This document shows, in pieces, positions 28,152-37,489 of a stretch of DNA of 64,000 bases; positions within the stretch are counted from its first letter, which is position 1, and every line of letters begins with the position of its first letter. The notes below the pieces were generated by a model that did no database searches, had not been told where the DNA came from, and saw only the letters and a program-made list of their open reading frames with translations. The DNA is from Devosia elaeis (GTDB lineage Bacteria; Pseudomonadota; Alphaproteobacteria; Rhizobiales; Devosiaceae). The stretch is taken from positions 55,740-119,739 of the forward strand of contig NZ_LVVY01000081.1 in assembly GCF_001650025.1 (NCBI RefSeq), given 5' to 3'. The translations under genes and the position numbers were made by a program.

Positions 28152-29936
28152 TTGGCCATTCTCGAGCCGCAATCGGACCAATCCGACCCCGCCAGCGGGG
28201 ATGAAAAGGACGGGGGGAGCACATCCTCTCCCCGCTCGCGGCGCTTCATGCTGCTGCGGCCGGTGGTCAAGGTGTTCAACGCCGTCCGGCGCTTCATCGA
28301 TTTCGCCATCTTTTCCAGCCTGACCCGGCGCATCGTCGTGCTCAACATGGCAGGCCTCTTGGTGCTGGTGGTGGGCATTCTCTATCTCAACCAATGGCGC
28401 GCCGGCCTGATCGATGCGCGGGTGCAATCGCTGCGCGTGCAGGGCGAAATCATCGCCGCCGCCATCGCCGCCTCGGCCACGGTGGACAGCGACATCATCT
28501 CCATCAATCCCGACCGGCTGCTGGATGCGCAGGGGGGCAATGTCTCGCCCCTGTCCTATTTCGACCCGACGCTGCAATTCCCCATCAATCCCGAGCAGGT
28601 GGCGCCGCTGCTGCGCAACCTGATCACCCCGACCCGCACCCGCGCCCGCATCTATGACCAGGGCGGACTGATGATCCTGGACAGCGACAATATCTATGCG
28701 CGGGGCGAGGTGCTGCGGCAGAATATCGATACCAGCCAGCCGCGCTTCTTCCTGCTGGACTGGTGGAACGCCATCATCTCCTGGGCGCCGGGGGACAATT
28801 ATCCCACCTACCAGGAATACCAGGCGGACGAAGGCACGCGCTATCCCGAGGTGGCCTCGGCCCTGCAAGGCGCGCCGGCCGATTTCGTGCGCGTGGACAA
28901 CAAGGGGCAATTGGTGGTGTCGGTGGCGGTGCCGGTGCAGCGCCTGCGCGCCATCGTGGGAGCCATCCTCTTGTCCACCGCGCCGGGCGACATCGATTCC
29001 GTCGTGGCCCTGGAACGCTGGAGCCTGTTGCGCATCGCCCTGATCGCGGCGGGCGTGCAGATCGTGCTGTCGCTGCTGCTGGCCGGCACCATTGCCGGGC
29101 CGATGCGGCGCCTGTCGGCCGCGGCCGAGCGGGTGCAGACCGCCGGCGACGCCCGGGCGGAAATTCCCGACCTCTCCGACCGGCCGGACGAAATCGGGCA
29201 TCTGTCCGGTGCGCTGCGACGGATGACCGACGCGCTCTACAACCGCATCGAGGCCATCGAGCGCTTTGCCGCCGACGTGGCCCATGAGCTGAAGAACCCG
29301 CTGACCTCGTTGCGCTCGGCGGTGGAGACGCTGCCCCTGGCCAAGAAGGCCGAGGACCGGGCGCGGCTCAACGAGATCATCCAGCACGATGTGCGCCGGC
29401 TCGACCGGCTGATCACCGACATTTCCAGCGCCAGCCGGCTGGATGCCGAACTGGCGCGCGAAAGCGCCGACCTGGTGGACGTTGAGAAGCTGGCCGAGGC
29501 CATGGTCGCCATCCAGAAGGACGTGGCCGCCGGGCGCGAGGTTTCGGTGGTGATGGCCAAGCGCAGTGGACGCGGCTCCACCATGGTCAATGGCCATGAA
29601 AGCCGGCTGGCGCAGGTCTTCGCCAACCTGATCGACAATGCGGTCTCGTTCTCGCCCGAGGGCGGCACGGTCAGCGTCGCCGTTTCCACCGAAGGCGAGG
29701 CGATCAACGTGACGGTGACCGACGAGGGCCCCGGCATTACCGGGGACGTGACCCGCATCTTCCAGCGCTTCTATACCGACCGGCCGGAAACCGAGAGCTT
29801 CGGCAATCATTCGGGGCTGGGGCTTTCCATTTCCAAGCAGATCGTGGACGCGCACAAGGGCACGATCCGGGCGCAGAACCGCAGCGACCGCTCGGGCGCG
29901 GTTTTTACAATTGTGTTGCCCCGGGCCCGCAAATAG
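28152..29936 (+). CDS. chvG: Sensor histidine kinase ChvG
   Basis: Membrane kinase that phosphorylates ChvI; in relatives its periplasmic domain is held by ExoR and released at low pH or envelope stress. The 594-residue product (TTG start at 28152) has a first helix VVLNMAGLLVLVVGILYL, a periplasmic domain of about 220 residues, a second helix ALIAAGVQIVLSLLLAGTIA, a HAMP region, the DHp motif FAADVAHELKNPLTSLRSA with His378, and the ATPase motifs NLIDNAVSFSPEGG, VTDEGPGI and SGLGLSIS. Length matches ChvG. Confidence 0.93.
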   Translation: MAILEPQSDQSDPASGDEKDGGSTSSPRSRRFMLLRPVVKVFNAVRRFIDFAIFSSLTRRIVVLNMAGLLVLVVGILYLNQWRAGLIDARVQSLRVQGEIIAAAIAASATVDSDIISINPDRLLDAQGGNVSPLSYFDPTLQFPINPEQVAPLLRNLITPTRTRARIYDQGGLMILDSDNIYARGEVLRQNIDTSQPRFFLLDWWNAIISWAPGDNYPTYQEYQADEGTRYPEVASALQGAPADFVRVDNKGQLVVSVAVPVQRLRAIVGAILLSTAPGDIDSVVALERWSLLRIALIAAGVQIVLSLLLAGTIAGPMRRLSAAAERVQTAGDARAEIPDLSDRPDEIGHLSGALRRMTDALYNRIEAIERFAADVAHELKNPLTSLRSAVETLPLAKKAEDRARLNEIIQHDVRRLDRLITDISSASRLDAELARESADLVDVEKLAEAMVAIQKDVAAGREVSVVMAKRSGRGSTMVNGHESRLAQVFANLIDNAVSFSPEGGTVSVAVSTEGEAINVTVTDEGPGITGDVTRIFQRFYTDRPETESFGNHSGLGLSISKQIVDAHKGTIRAQNRSDRSGAVFTIVLPRARK

Positions 29937-29945
29937 ACTTGGCGC

Positions 29946-30413
29946 ATGAGCAAGCCCCACAATGTACACGGGACCGGACTGGTCCTGGGAGAGACCGGAT
30001 TGTTGCTGCGCGGCCCCTCGGGCGCCGGGAAATCGGTTCTATCCATGGCACTCCTGGACCGCTGGGAAGGGCGGGGGCAGCCGGCTTTTCTCGTGGCGGA
30101 CGACCGGGTCGATATCCTGGACGACGGCACGACGCTGACCATGCTGGCGCCGCCGAGCCTGGCGGGGCTGATCGAATTGCGCGGGCGCGGCATCGTCAGC
30201 CGGCCGCACAAGCAGCGCGCGCGCCTGGACCTGGTCATCGACCTGGTGCCCGACCTCATCCGCCTGGTGGAGGAGGAGGAATTGCAAACCGAGCTGTTCG
30301 GCCATGTGCTGGCGCGCGCGCCGGTGCCGCAGGCGGGGGTGGTCAGCCTGGGCCACCAGGAATTGCTGGTGGTCGAAGCGGTTCGCGCAAGCCTGGAAGC
30401 CACCAAGACGTGA
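29946..30413 (+). CDS. hprK: Short HPr kinase/phosphorylase
   Basis: Phosphorylates HPr on a serine to report carbon state. The 155-residue product is the alphaproteobacterial minimal form: only the catalytic domain, without the N-terminal domain of the Firmicutes enzyme. It shows the P-loop GPSGAGKS near residue 21, the FLVADDRVDIL segment with acidic catalytic residues, and LIELRGRGIV, the HprK signature. It starts 9 bp after chvG and lies upstream of EIIA and HPr, its probable partners. Confidence 0.93.
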   Translation: MSKPHNVHGTGLVLGETGLLLRGPSGAGKSVLSMALLDRWEGRGQPAFLVADDRVDILDDGTTLTMLAPPSLAGLIELRGRGIVSRPHKQRARLDLVIDLVPDLIRLVEEEELQTELFGHVLARAPVPQAGVVSLGHQELLVVEAVRASLEATKT

Positions 30414-30555
30414 CAATTTATCGCTTGCAACGGCCAACCTTGGGTACAAGACTGTGCCCGGCTTACCTGCCTGCACCCGACGGCAAGGTGAAACGAGGGC
30501 TCAAGCGCCGACGCGGCCCCCCTATGGATAAGCGTCGACCTTCTGGGGAATGTGC

Positions 30556-30960
30556 ATGATCGGATTGGTTCTGGTGACCCATGGCGCGCTCGCCGACGAG
30601 TTCAAGCTGGCCATGGAACATGTAGTGGGGCCGCAGGATTATATCGAAGCCATCGCCATCGGCCCCGACGACAATGCGGAAATGCGCCGCGAGGACATCC
30701 TCAAGGCCATCGATCGGGCCGATAGCGGCGCCGGCGTCATCATCCTCACCGACATGTTCGGCGGCACGCCGTCCAATCTCGCCATCTCGGTGATGCAGAA
30801 CCGCAATGTGGAAGTGATCGCGGGGGTCAACCTGCCCATGCTGGTCAAGCTCGGCCGGGTGCGCGGCGAGATGAGCATGGAAGAAGCGGTCCATATTGCC
30901 CAGGAAGCGGGCAAGAAATATATCACGGTGGCCAATGCCGTATTGGGCGGTGCCGGATAA
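30556..30960 (+). CDS. PTS system EIIA component, mannose type (regulatory)
   Basis: The 134-residue product is an EIIA-Man domain. MIGLVLVTHGALADEF places the phospho-histidine at His9, and ILTDMFGGTPSNLA is the second family signature. No EIIB, EIIC or EIID is encoded nearby, which matches the permease-less regulatory PTS of alphaproteobacteria. ATG 30556 follows GGGGA at a good spacing; an ATG two codons earlier overlaps that site. The stop shares a base with the HPr start (TAATG). Confidence 0.92.
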   Translation: MIGLVLVTHGALADEFKLAMEHVVGPQDYIEAIAIGPDDNAEMRREDILKAIDRADSGAGVIILTDMFGGTPSNLAISVMQNRNVEVIAGVNLPMLVKLGRVRGEMSMEEAVHIAQEAGKKYITVANAVLGGAG

Positions 30961-31259
30961 TGGATGCAAGCAGGGCGCTGGCCCAGCAGATGACGATTCT
31001 CAACCGCAAGGGCCTGCATGCGCGCGCCTCGGCGCGCTTCGTGCGGACCGCGGAATGTTTCGACGCCACCATCAACGTGGTCAAGGACGGCACCTCGGTG
31101 GCGGGCAATTCCATCATGGGGCTGATGATGCTGGGCGCCGGGCCGGGCGCCACCATCCTGGTGCAGGCCAGCGGCAAGCAGGCGCGCGAGGCGCTGGAGG
31201 CCATTACCGAACTGGTCAATAACGGGTTCGACGAGGATGTGGACGGGGCGGAGGCTTAG
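30960..31259 (+). CDS. HPr phosphocarrier protein
   Basis: Small PTS phosphocarrier, 99 residues. NRKGLHARASARFV contains the phospho-histidine (His20), and GNSIMGLMML holds the serine (Ser51, equivalent to Ser46) that HprK would phosphorylate. Coupled to EIIA by TAATG overlap. The set hprK-EIIA-HPr forms a signalling chain linked by position to ChvGI and pckA. Confidence 0.93.
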   Translation: MDASRALAQQMTILNRKGLHARASARFVRTAECFDATINVVKDGTSVAGNSIMGLMMLGAGPGATILVQASGKQAREALEAITELVNNGFDEDVDGAEA

Positions 31260-31290
31260 GCTGGCCGCGCTGCGATGAAGCGCCGATAGC

Positions 31291-31375
31291 GACCAGACCT
31301 CATGGTGAGCTTGTCGAACCACGAGGTCGCTAGCGCGGTGTTCCCGACCCCGTCCTTCGACAGGCTCAGGAGACC
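31291..31375. repeat. Repeat with GAGCTTGTCGAA / TTCGACAGGCTC arms
   Basis: CCTCATGGTGAGCTTGTCGAACCACGAGG forms one hairpin and CCTTCGACAGGCTCAGG forms a second. GAGCTTGTCGAA is nearly the complement of TTCGACAGGCTC. This motif type is widespread between genes in alphaproteobacteria. Confidence 0.6.
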
Positions 31376-31412
31376 GCATCCGGAGATCGCCCTGGGCGAA
31401 ATATCCCCCCCA

Positions 31413-31500
31413 ATCGTCATCACCCGGCTTGTCCGGGTGATCCGGGCGCCATTGGCTGTTTGCAGAAGTGGATTGCCCGGACAAGCCGGGCAATGACGAC
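31413..31500. repeat. Dispersed palindromic repeat, family B
   Basis: ATCGTCATCACCCGGCTTGTCCGGGTGAT, a spacer, then ATTGCCCGGACAAGCCGGGCAATGACGA. Both ends carry the outer arms CGTCAT/ATGACG. A second copy is at 33667-33743. Confidence 0.75.
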
Positions 31501-31613
31501 GGATGGGTTCCGAACCAGGCCCAAGAAGACCTCAGCGATGACGCTTCCGGGCCCTGACTTTTTCTTGCCGTTTCGCCGATGCATAATGAACCCGTGCAGG
31601 GGAGACCGGCTGG

Positions 31614-32126
31614 ATGCGGCGATTGATTGCGGGTTTGGGCGGTATCGCGCTGGCGGCGAGCCTCAGTCAGTTTCCCGAATATGCGCAGCAATATACCCAG
31701 CGCCTGGGCGGGGCGGTGGACGAATTGCGTGTCATCACCGAGGATTTCGACCGCGCGGCCCAGGCCGGCGGCATGGACCGGCAGGCGGCCCTGGCCCGCT
31801 ACGCCGCCTCCAGCGACAGCTTCCTGGCCGGGCGCGGCGACAGCATGGCGCTGACCTTTGCCCGCTATGCCGATCTGAGCGAGACGCTGGCGCGCATCCA
31901 GGGCGCCGGGCCGGTGGAGCGGCTGCGATCGCTGCCGGCCTATATCGACACCGATATCGGGCGGCGGACGCTGGAGCATTACCGGCCGGCCGTGCCGGTC
32001 ACCATGGAAGGCGTGCTCTATGCCGGGGCGGGGTTCATCCTGGGCTATCTGATCCTGTCGGGATTGGTGCGCTTCTGCGCCCTGCCCTTCCGCCGGCGCC
32101 CGCAGGGGCGGATCTACCGTGCGTGA
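31614..32126 (+). CDS. DUF2937-like membrane protein
   Basis: The 170-residue product has an N-terminal hydrophobic segment (LIAGLGGIALAASLSQF), a soluble helical middle with YTQRLGGAVDELR and DFDRAAQAGGMDRQAAL, and a C-terminal membrane helix (EGVLYAGAGFILGYLILSGL) before a basic tail. The order and the phrase QFPEYAQQYTQRLGG fit DUF2937, whose function is unknown. It is a single gene between repeat-rich gaps. Confidence 0.7.
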   Translation: MRRLIAGLGGIALAASLSQFPEYAQQYTQRLGGAVDELRVITEDFDRAAQAGGMDRQAALARYAASSDSFLAGRGDSMALTFARYADLSETLARIQGAGPVERLRSLPAYIDTDIGRRTLEHYRPAVPVTMEGVLYAGAGFILGYLILSGLVRFCALPFRRRPQGRIYRA

Positions 32127-32236
32127 CGGACCGCGCCATCGGGTCGGAGATATAACAAACTCTTTATGTCCGTCATTGATCGGCAGGAACGGCTCCCGTA
32201 TAGAAGGCGCAAGACAAAATCCTGCTGGAGCCCGAC

Positions 32237-33640
32237 ATGACCAAGAGCCCGACCGATTATGCGGTCAAGGACATCGCCCTCGCCGATTTCGGCCGCAAGG
32301 AAATCTCCATCGCCGAGATCGAAATGCCGGGCCTGATGGCGATCCGCCAGGAATATGCCGCGGCCCAGCCGCTCAAGGGCGCGCGCATTGCCGGCTCGCT
32401 GCACATGACGGTGCAGACCGCAGTGCTGATCGAGACGCTGGTGGCGCTGGGCGCCGATGTGCGCTGGGTGTCGTGCAATATCTTCTCCACCCAGGACCAC
32501 GCCGCCGCCGCCATCGCCGCCGCCGGCATTCCGGTCTTCGCCCACAAGGGCGAGAGCCTCGAGGAATATTGGGAATTCACCGACCGGATGATGGAATGGG
32601 GCGATGGCGGCACGCCCAATCTCATCCTCGACGATGGCGGAGACGCCACCATGCTGGTGCTGACGGGCGCCAAGGCGGAGACCAATCCCGCCATTCTCGA
32701 CAAGCCGGGCAATGAGGAAGAGGAAATCTTCTTCGCCACCATCAAGAAGCGCCTGGCCAGGAATCCCGGATTCTATTCGGCCATCCGCGCCAATATCCGC
32801 GGCGTGTCGGAAGAGACGACGACGGGCGTGATGCGGCTCTACCAGCTCCACGCCAAGGGTGAGCTGCCCTTCCCGGCCATCAATGTGAACGACTCGGTGA
32901 CCAAGTCGAAATTCGACAACAAATATGGCACCCGCGAAAGCCTGGTCGACGCCATCCGCCGCGGCACCGACGTGATGCTGGCCGGCAAGGTGGCCATCGT
33001 CTGCGGCTATGGCGATGTGGGCAAGGGCTCGGCGGAATCGCTGCGCGGCGCCGGGGCCCGCGTGCTGGTGACCGAGGTCGACCCGATCTGCGCCCTGCAG
33101 GCGGCGATGGAAGGCTTCGAGGTCGTCACCCTCGAAGAGGCCGCGCATCGCGCCGATATCGTGGTGACGGCCACCGGCAATCGCGACGTGCTGATGGTCG
33201 ACGACATGCGCAATCTCAAGGACATGGCCATCGTCTGCAATATCGGCCATTTCGACAACGAGATCGACGTGCTGGGCCTGCGCAATTTCAAGTGGACCAA
33301 TATCAAGCCGCAGGTGGACCTGATCGAGCAGCCCAATGGCAAAAGGCTGATCCTCTTGTCCGAGGGGCGGCTGGTGAACCTGGGCAATGCCACAGGGCAT
33401 CCGAGCTTCGTGATGTCGGCCAGCTTCTCCAACCAGACCCTGGCCCAGATCGAGCTCTGGACCAATGGCGAGAAGATCGAGAAGAAGGTGCATGTGCTGC
33501 CCAAGCATCTCGACGAGAAGGTCGCCGAACTGCACCTGGCCAAGCTGGGCGCCAAGCTGACCAAGCTCACCCCGGCGCAGGCCGACTATATCGGCGTCAC
33601 CGTGGACGGCCCCTTCAAGTCGAGCGAATATCGGTATTAA
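32237..33640 (+). CDS. ahcY: Adenosylhomocysteinase
   Basis: Hydrolyses S-adenosylhomocysteine to adenosine and homocysteine, clearing the product of SAM-dependent methylation. The 467-residue product has the family motifs [36 protein letters not shown] (catalytic Lys and Asp), the NAD-binding [15 protein letters not shown], and the C-terminal [19 protein letters not shown] ending in KSSEYRY. Its neighbourhood beside the regulatory PTS is conserved in Hyphomicrobiales. A terminator follows at 33816. Confidence 0.97.
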   Translation: MTKSPTDYAVKDIALADFGRKEISIAEIEMPGLMAIRQEYAAAQPLKGARIAGSLHMTVQTAVLIETLVALGADVRWVSCNIFSTQDHAAAAIAAAGIPVFAHKGESLEEYWEFTDRMMEWGDGGTPNLILDDGGDATMLVLTGAKAETNPAILDKPGNEEEEIFFATIKKRLARNPGFYSAIRANIRGVSEETTTGVMRLYQLHAKGELPFPAINVNDSVTKSKFDNKYGTRESLVDAIRRGTDVMLAGKVAIVCGYGDVGKGSAESLRGAGARVLVTEVDPICALQAAMEGFEVVTLEEAAHRADIVVTATGNRDVLMVDDMRNLKDMAIVCNIGHFDNEIDVLGLRNFKWTNIKPQVDLIEQPNGKRLILLSEGRLVNLGNATGHPSFVMSASFSNQTLAQIELWTNGEKIEKKVHVLPKHLDEKVAELHLAKLGAKLTKLTPAQADYIGVTVDGPFKSSEYRY

Positions 33641-33666
33641 AGGCCTGCGTTCAACCCCACCGGTCT

Positions 33667-33743
33667 ATCGTCACCACCGGGCTTGTCCCGGTGGTCCATG
33701 CCTCGGCGAAATGGATTGCCGGGGCAAGCCCGGCAATGACGAC
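33667..33743. repeat. Dispersed palindromic repeat, family B
   Basis: ATCGTCACCACCGGGCTTGTCCCGGTGGT, a spacer, then ATTGCCGGGGCAAGCCCGGCAATGACGA. Same outline as 31413-31500. Confidence 0.75.
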
Positions 33744-33815
33744 AAGGCGGGTACCGCCCTGCGCCGGGATGACAGCCGGTGGGGACATAAACCGGCTCGA
33801 ATAAAAAAATCTGCG

Positions 33816-33843
33816 AAAAGCCCGGCCAGTGCGCCGGGCTTTT
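33816..33843 (+). terminator. Intrinsic terminator after ahcY
   Basis: AAAAGCCCGGC pairs with GCCGGGCTTTT around a 6-nt loop. Confidence 0.85.
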
Positions 33844-34099
33844 ACGCTTTTTAAAGGTTTCTGTTTCGTTCCCGGGGTCAAGGGCCTTCCGCCACATTTG
33901 CCCGCAACGCACAGCCACGAAGACTCTTTTTCCCGATTCCAGTGCCCGCTATGGTCTAGTGATTCGGGTTGCAAGGGGACACGCAATCCACGAGGGGCAG
34001 CCGGGACCATTCGGATCCTGCGTCGGGTGCCCGTCCTGCAGTGGCGTACCGGCCTCTCCCGGCCGGGTTTTCAGCACAATCGAGCGAAAGAGGGCAGTC

Positions 34100-36526
34100 A
34101 TGGCGCCGGATCGGCTCCGGAAGCAAATGGGATTCGCGGCACTTGTCAGTGCCCCCCTTACCCTGATGACGGCCGTCCCCGCTTTGGCCCAGGGTTTCGT
34201 TCCGGCAAGTCTGGGCGGCATTGCCCCGCTGGCCATCGCGCTGGGCGCGGGCGGCTTCGCCCTGCTGTCCATGGCGGTGCTGCGCACCATCCTGACCGAC
34301 AATCGCACCATGCGCCGCCGGGCCGCCGAGCAGATCGCCGATCTGCGGGCGCTGGTCGACGAATATGAGAACCTGATTTCGGGCGGCAGCGAGCTGACCA
34401 TTCTGTGGGGCGGCCAGGGCAGCCCGCGCATCCTGGGACAATCGGGCGCCGTGCTGCCGGCCGGGCGGCAGCCGCAAAGCGTGCTCAACCTGCATACCTG
34501 GCTGGGCGCCGCCGAGGCCAATCGCATGGCCACGCTACTGGACGAATTGCGCCTGCAAGGGCGCGGCTTTGCCACCAGCCTGCGCACGCAGGACGGCAAG
34601 CTGGTGCGCGCCACCGGCTGGGCCATGGGCAATGGCGCGGCGCTGCGGCTGCGCCCCGCCTTCAGCCAGCCCGGCGACGAGGCGGCCCTGCTGGCCGACA
34701 ACGCGGCCGAGGCCGCCGCAGGCGATCTCGAGGGCGCCCGCACCATTCTGGGCCTGCTGGCGCAGCCGGCCTTCCTGCGCAATGGCGAGGGCCAATTGGT
34801 CTATGCCAATGACGCCTATTGCGCGCTGGCCCGGGCCCTGGGCAAGGCCTGTACCGAGACCCGGCCCGTGGAAATCGCCGAGGCCGCTCCGGGCGCGGCG
34901 CAGGCGCAACTGGACCTGGCCGGGCAAGGCCGGTTCGAACTGGTCGAGACGCCCCTGCCCGCCGGCAGCGCCGGCTATCTCAAACCCCTCGACACGGCCA
35001 AGCCCGCCGAGGCGGGCCTGGCCCATATCGGGGGCATTATCGACGCCCTGGCCACCCCGATCGCCATCTTCAATGCACGGCGGGAGCTGACCCAGTTCAA
35101 CGAGGCCTATGCGCGGCTGTGGAACCTGGACCGCTCCTTCCTGGCGCCGGGACTGGACGAACGCGCCATTCTCGACAAGCTGCGCACGCTGGGCATGCTG
35201 CCCAACCAGGTCGATTACCATACCTGGCGCGCCAAGCACCTGGAGAGCTATGGCCGCCAGACCCCTTTCGAGGCCGAACCCTGGCACCTGCCGGATGGCC
35301 GCACGATCAAGGTGATTTCGGCCCCGGCCGGCCCCAATGGCGGGGTCATCTATGTCTTCGAGGACCTGACCGAGCGGCTGGCGCTGGAAAGCACCAATCG
35401 CAGCTTTACCAATGTGCTGCGCGAAAGCATGAATGCGCTCAGCGAAGCGGTGGCGGTTTTCGGCACCAATGGGCGGCTGACCCTGTCCAATCCGCAGCTT
35501 TCCAAGCTGTGGAAGCTGCCGATGAACGCCTTCGGCGCCAATCCCCATATCGACCAATTGGCCGAGGCCAGCGGCGTGGCCATTCCCGAGGACGGGGCCA
35601 GCATCTGGCGCGACCTCAAGCGCTCCATCGTCGATCTCAACCCCACGCGCACCGACCGCACCGGGCGCATCAACCGTTCGGACGGGCGGCTGATCGACTA
35701 TGCCATTACCCGCCTGCCCGACGGGCAGACGATGATGACCTTCCTGGACGTGACCGAAAGCGCCTCCTATTCCAAGGTGCTCAAGGAGCGCAATGACGCG
35801 CTGGTGGCCGCCGACAGGCTGAAGGACGCGTTCGTGGAGAACGTCTCCTATGAATTGCGCAGCCCGCTGACCAATATTATCGGCTTTGCCGACCTGCTCT
35901 CGGGCACCGAGGGCGGCAGCCTCAACGACAGGCAGCGCGACTATATCGATTATATCCGCGCCTCCTCCGTCACGCTGGGCGTGCTGATCGACAATATTCT
36001 TGACCTGGCCTCGGTCGATGCCGGCATTGCCGAGCTCAATCCCGAAGTGCTGGACGTGCCCGGCCTGATCGACAAGGCCAAAGCGGGGATTGCCGCCACC
36101 TTCCCCGAAGTGGCCGGGGAGGCGCCCAACCTGGTGATCGAGATCGAGCCCGGCCTGCCCCAGTTCACCGCCGACGGCACGCGCATCGTGCAGGTGCTCT
36201 ATAACCTCCTGTCCAATGCGGCGCGCTTCTCGCCGCCGGGCGGGGAAATCCGGCTGGCCGTGTCGCATCGCGGCGACCGCATGCTCTTCGTCATCGAGGA
36301 CGAGGGGCCGGGCATTACCGACGAGATGAAGGCGGCGATCCTCACCCGGCTCGACGCGCCGCAGACGGGCGGACGCCAGCGCGGCGCCGGCCTGGCGCTC
36401 TCCATCGTGCGCACCTTCGTCAACCTGCATGGCGGCACGATTTCGGCGGAAAGGCGCGAGCCCAAGGGCAGCCGCATCATCGTCAACCTGCCGATGAATT
36501 CGGCGCTGGCAGGCGTGGCGGAATAG
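34100..36526 (+). CDS. divL: DivL-type PAS histidine-kinase-like protein
   Basis: DivL is a membrane PAS kinase-like protein that controls CckA and thus the CtrA cell-cycle pathway. The 808-residue product has two N-terminal membrane segments (about residues 10-65), PAS regions near 309-420 and 440-555, a DHp helix with NVSYELRSPLTNIIGFAD, and an ATPase domain with NLLSNAARFSPPGG, IEDEGPGI and GAGLALS. The residue at the phosphorylation position is Tyr584, not histidine, as in DivL. ATG 34100 follows AGAGGG; upstream frame is non-coding. It lies before tsaE, as in other alphaproteobacteria. Confidence 0.88.
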   Translation: MAPDRLRKQMGFAALVSAPLTLMTAVPALAQGFVPASLGGIAPLAIALGAGGFALLSMAVLRTILTDNRTMRRRAAEQIADLRALVDEYENLISGGSELTILWGGQGSPRILGQSGAVLPAGRQPQSVLNLHTWLGAAEANRMATLLDELRLQGRGFATSLRTQDGKLVRATGWAMGNGAALRLRPAFSQPGDEAALLADNAAEAAAGDLEGARTILGLLAQPAFLRNGEGQLVYANDAYCALARALGKACTETRPVEIAEAAPGAAQAQLDLAGQGRFELVETPLPAGSAGYLKPLDTAKPAEAGLAHIGGIIDALATPIAIFNARRELTQFNEAYARLWNLDRSFLAPGLDERAILDKLRTLGMLPNQVDYHTWRAKHLESYGRQTPFEAEPWHLPDGRTIKVISAPAGPNGGVIYVFEDLTERLALESTNRSFTNVLRESMNALSEAVAVFGTNGRLTLSNPQLSKLWKLPMNAFGANPHIDQLAEASGVAIPEDGASIWRDLKRSIVDLNPTRTDRTGRINRSDGRLIDYAITRLPDGQTMMTFLDVTESASYSKVLKERNDALVAADRLKDAFVENVSYELRSPLTNIIGFADLLSGTEGGSLNDRQRDYIDYIRASSVTLGVLIDNILDLASVDAGIAELNPEVLDVPGLIDKAKAGIAATFPEVAGEAPNLVIEIEPGLPQFTADGTRIVQVLYNLLSNAARFSPPGGEIRLAVSHRGDRMLFVIEDEGPGITDEMKAAILTRLDAPQTGGRQRGAGLALSIVRTFVNLHGGTISAERREPKGSRIIVNLPMNSALAGVAE

Positions 36527-36657
36527 GGCCGGCGCCGGAAGGTTCCGTTTCGCATTCCTGCTGAAAAGCCTTCACCCCTCACCCCGCCCTCTCCTCCGAG
36601 GGGCGAGGGGGCGACAGAACCGGCGCGACCGGCTAGAGGATGGGCCGGAGCCATGAG

Positions 36658-37092
36658 ATGAAAAGCAGCCAGACCTTCCTCCCCGATGACGACGCCACCA
36701 CGGCCTTCGGCGCCACGCTCGCCGCCCAATTGCGGCCGGGGGATGTCGTGAGCCTTGCGGGCGATCTGGGTGCGGGGAAGACGGCTTTGGCGCGGGCGGT
36801 GATCCGGGCCCTGGCGGATGATCCCGATCTGGAGGTGCCTTCGCCCACCTTCGCCATCATCCAGCCCTATGAGACGGGGCGCGGGCCGGTGCTGCATGCC
36901 GATCTCTACCGGCTGGCCGATGCCGCCGAAGCGGACGAACTGGGCCTGCTCGACGATCCGGAGGCCATCGTGCTGGTGGAATGGGCGGAGCGGGCGCCGC
37001 AGGTGCTGGACGCGGTGACCCTGCAAGTGGACCTGGACATTCCGCCGGGCGGCGCCGGGCGGCATGCGCGGGTGACGCGGCCCGGCGCCTAG
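36658..37092 (+). CDS. tsaE: tRNA threonylcarbamoyladenosine biosynthesis ATPase TsaE
   Basis: TsaE works with TsaB and TsaD in making t6A37 of tRNAs. The 144-residue product has the P-loop SLAGDLGAGKTALARAVI near residue 35, PSPTFAIIQPYE (the SPTF signature) and HADLYRLADAAE, then VLVEWAERAP. ATG 36658 is preceded by GGAG at 7 nt; an ATG at 36640 sits on its own ribosome-binding site. In many relatives a sugar kinase (AmgK) and a nucleotidyltransferase follow tsaE; here a small convergent gene follows. Confidence 0.93.
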   Translation: MKSSQTFLPDDDATTAFGATLAAQLRPGDVVSLAGDLGAGKTALARAVIRALADDPDLEVPSPTFAIIQPYETGRGPVLHADLYRLADAAEADELGLLDDPEAIVLVEWAERAPQVLDAVTLQVDLDIPPGGAGRHARVTRPGA

Positions 37093-37101
37093 CGGCCGGC
37101 C

Positions 37102-37362
37102 TCAATCCTGCCGACGCTTGTGGTGTTCGCTTTCCTGGTTGGCACCGCGCCGGATGGAGCGGTCGCCATGGGAAATCTCGTATTCCCCGGCGGGCTGCTC
37201 CACATCCTCGCGGGCTTCGGCCAGCGACTTGCGCCGGGGATCGACATCGATGCCGTCGCTGCGCTCGCGCTTCTGGATAATCGCCTGCTGCTGCTCGCGG
37301 GTGCGCGGGCCCTGGGTGACCTTTTCGGTGCCGCGGGTTTCGTGATTGCTCTGCTGGACCAT
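37102..37362 (-). CDS. Small hydrophilic protein of unknown function
   Basis: The 86-residue product is highly charged and rich in Gln, Arg, Glu and Asp (MVQQSNHETRGTEKVTQ..., ending in ESEHHKRRQD) with no hydrophobic core, so it is likely disordered. The ATG at 37362 is preceded by GAGGAG at a good distance, which argues that it is real. It is divergent from another small hydrophilic gene at 37490. No family is recognised. Confidence 0.6.
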   Translation of the reverse strand: MVQQSNHETRGTEKVTQGPRTREQQQAIIQKRERSDGIDVDPRRKSLAEAREDVEQPAGEYEISHGDRSIRRGANQESEHHKRRQD

Positions 37363-37489
37363 GATCGTCTCCTCATGCCCTCGCTGGGCCAACGGACGAG
37401 GGGCGCGCGGGTTGCCAATCGTGATCGGTGCCGGCGCAACCCCTGCCCCGCCGCGCGATTGACCCCATGAGGGCGAGACGGAGGAAACC

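Larger units (their letters stand above)
31260..31613. other. Intergenic region filled by dispersed repeats
   Basis: No credible gene. It contains two repeat types, described at 31291-31375 and 31413-31500, then about 110 bp of unique sequence before the DUF2937 gene. Confidence 0.6.
33641..34099. other. Intergenic region with repeat and terminator
   Basis: This 459-bp gap holds a family-B repeat (33667-33743), the ahcY terminator (33816-33843) and about 250 bp upstream of divL. No credible gene is seen. Confidence 0.6.

Noticed and set aside
27408..29969. Minus-strand 853-codon open frame
   Set aside because: Antisense to chvI and chvG, low-complexity His/Gly/Gln composition.
32127..32236. 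SAH-type riboswitch before ahcY
   Set aside because: The 110-bp leader shows no conserved SAH-riboswitch core that I can recognise.
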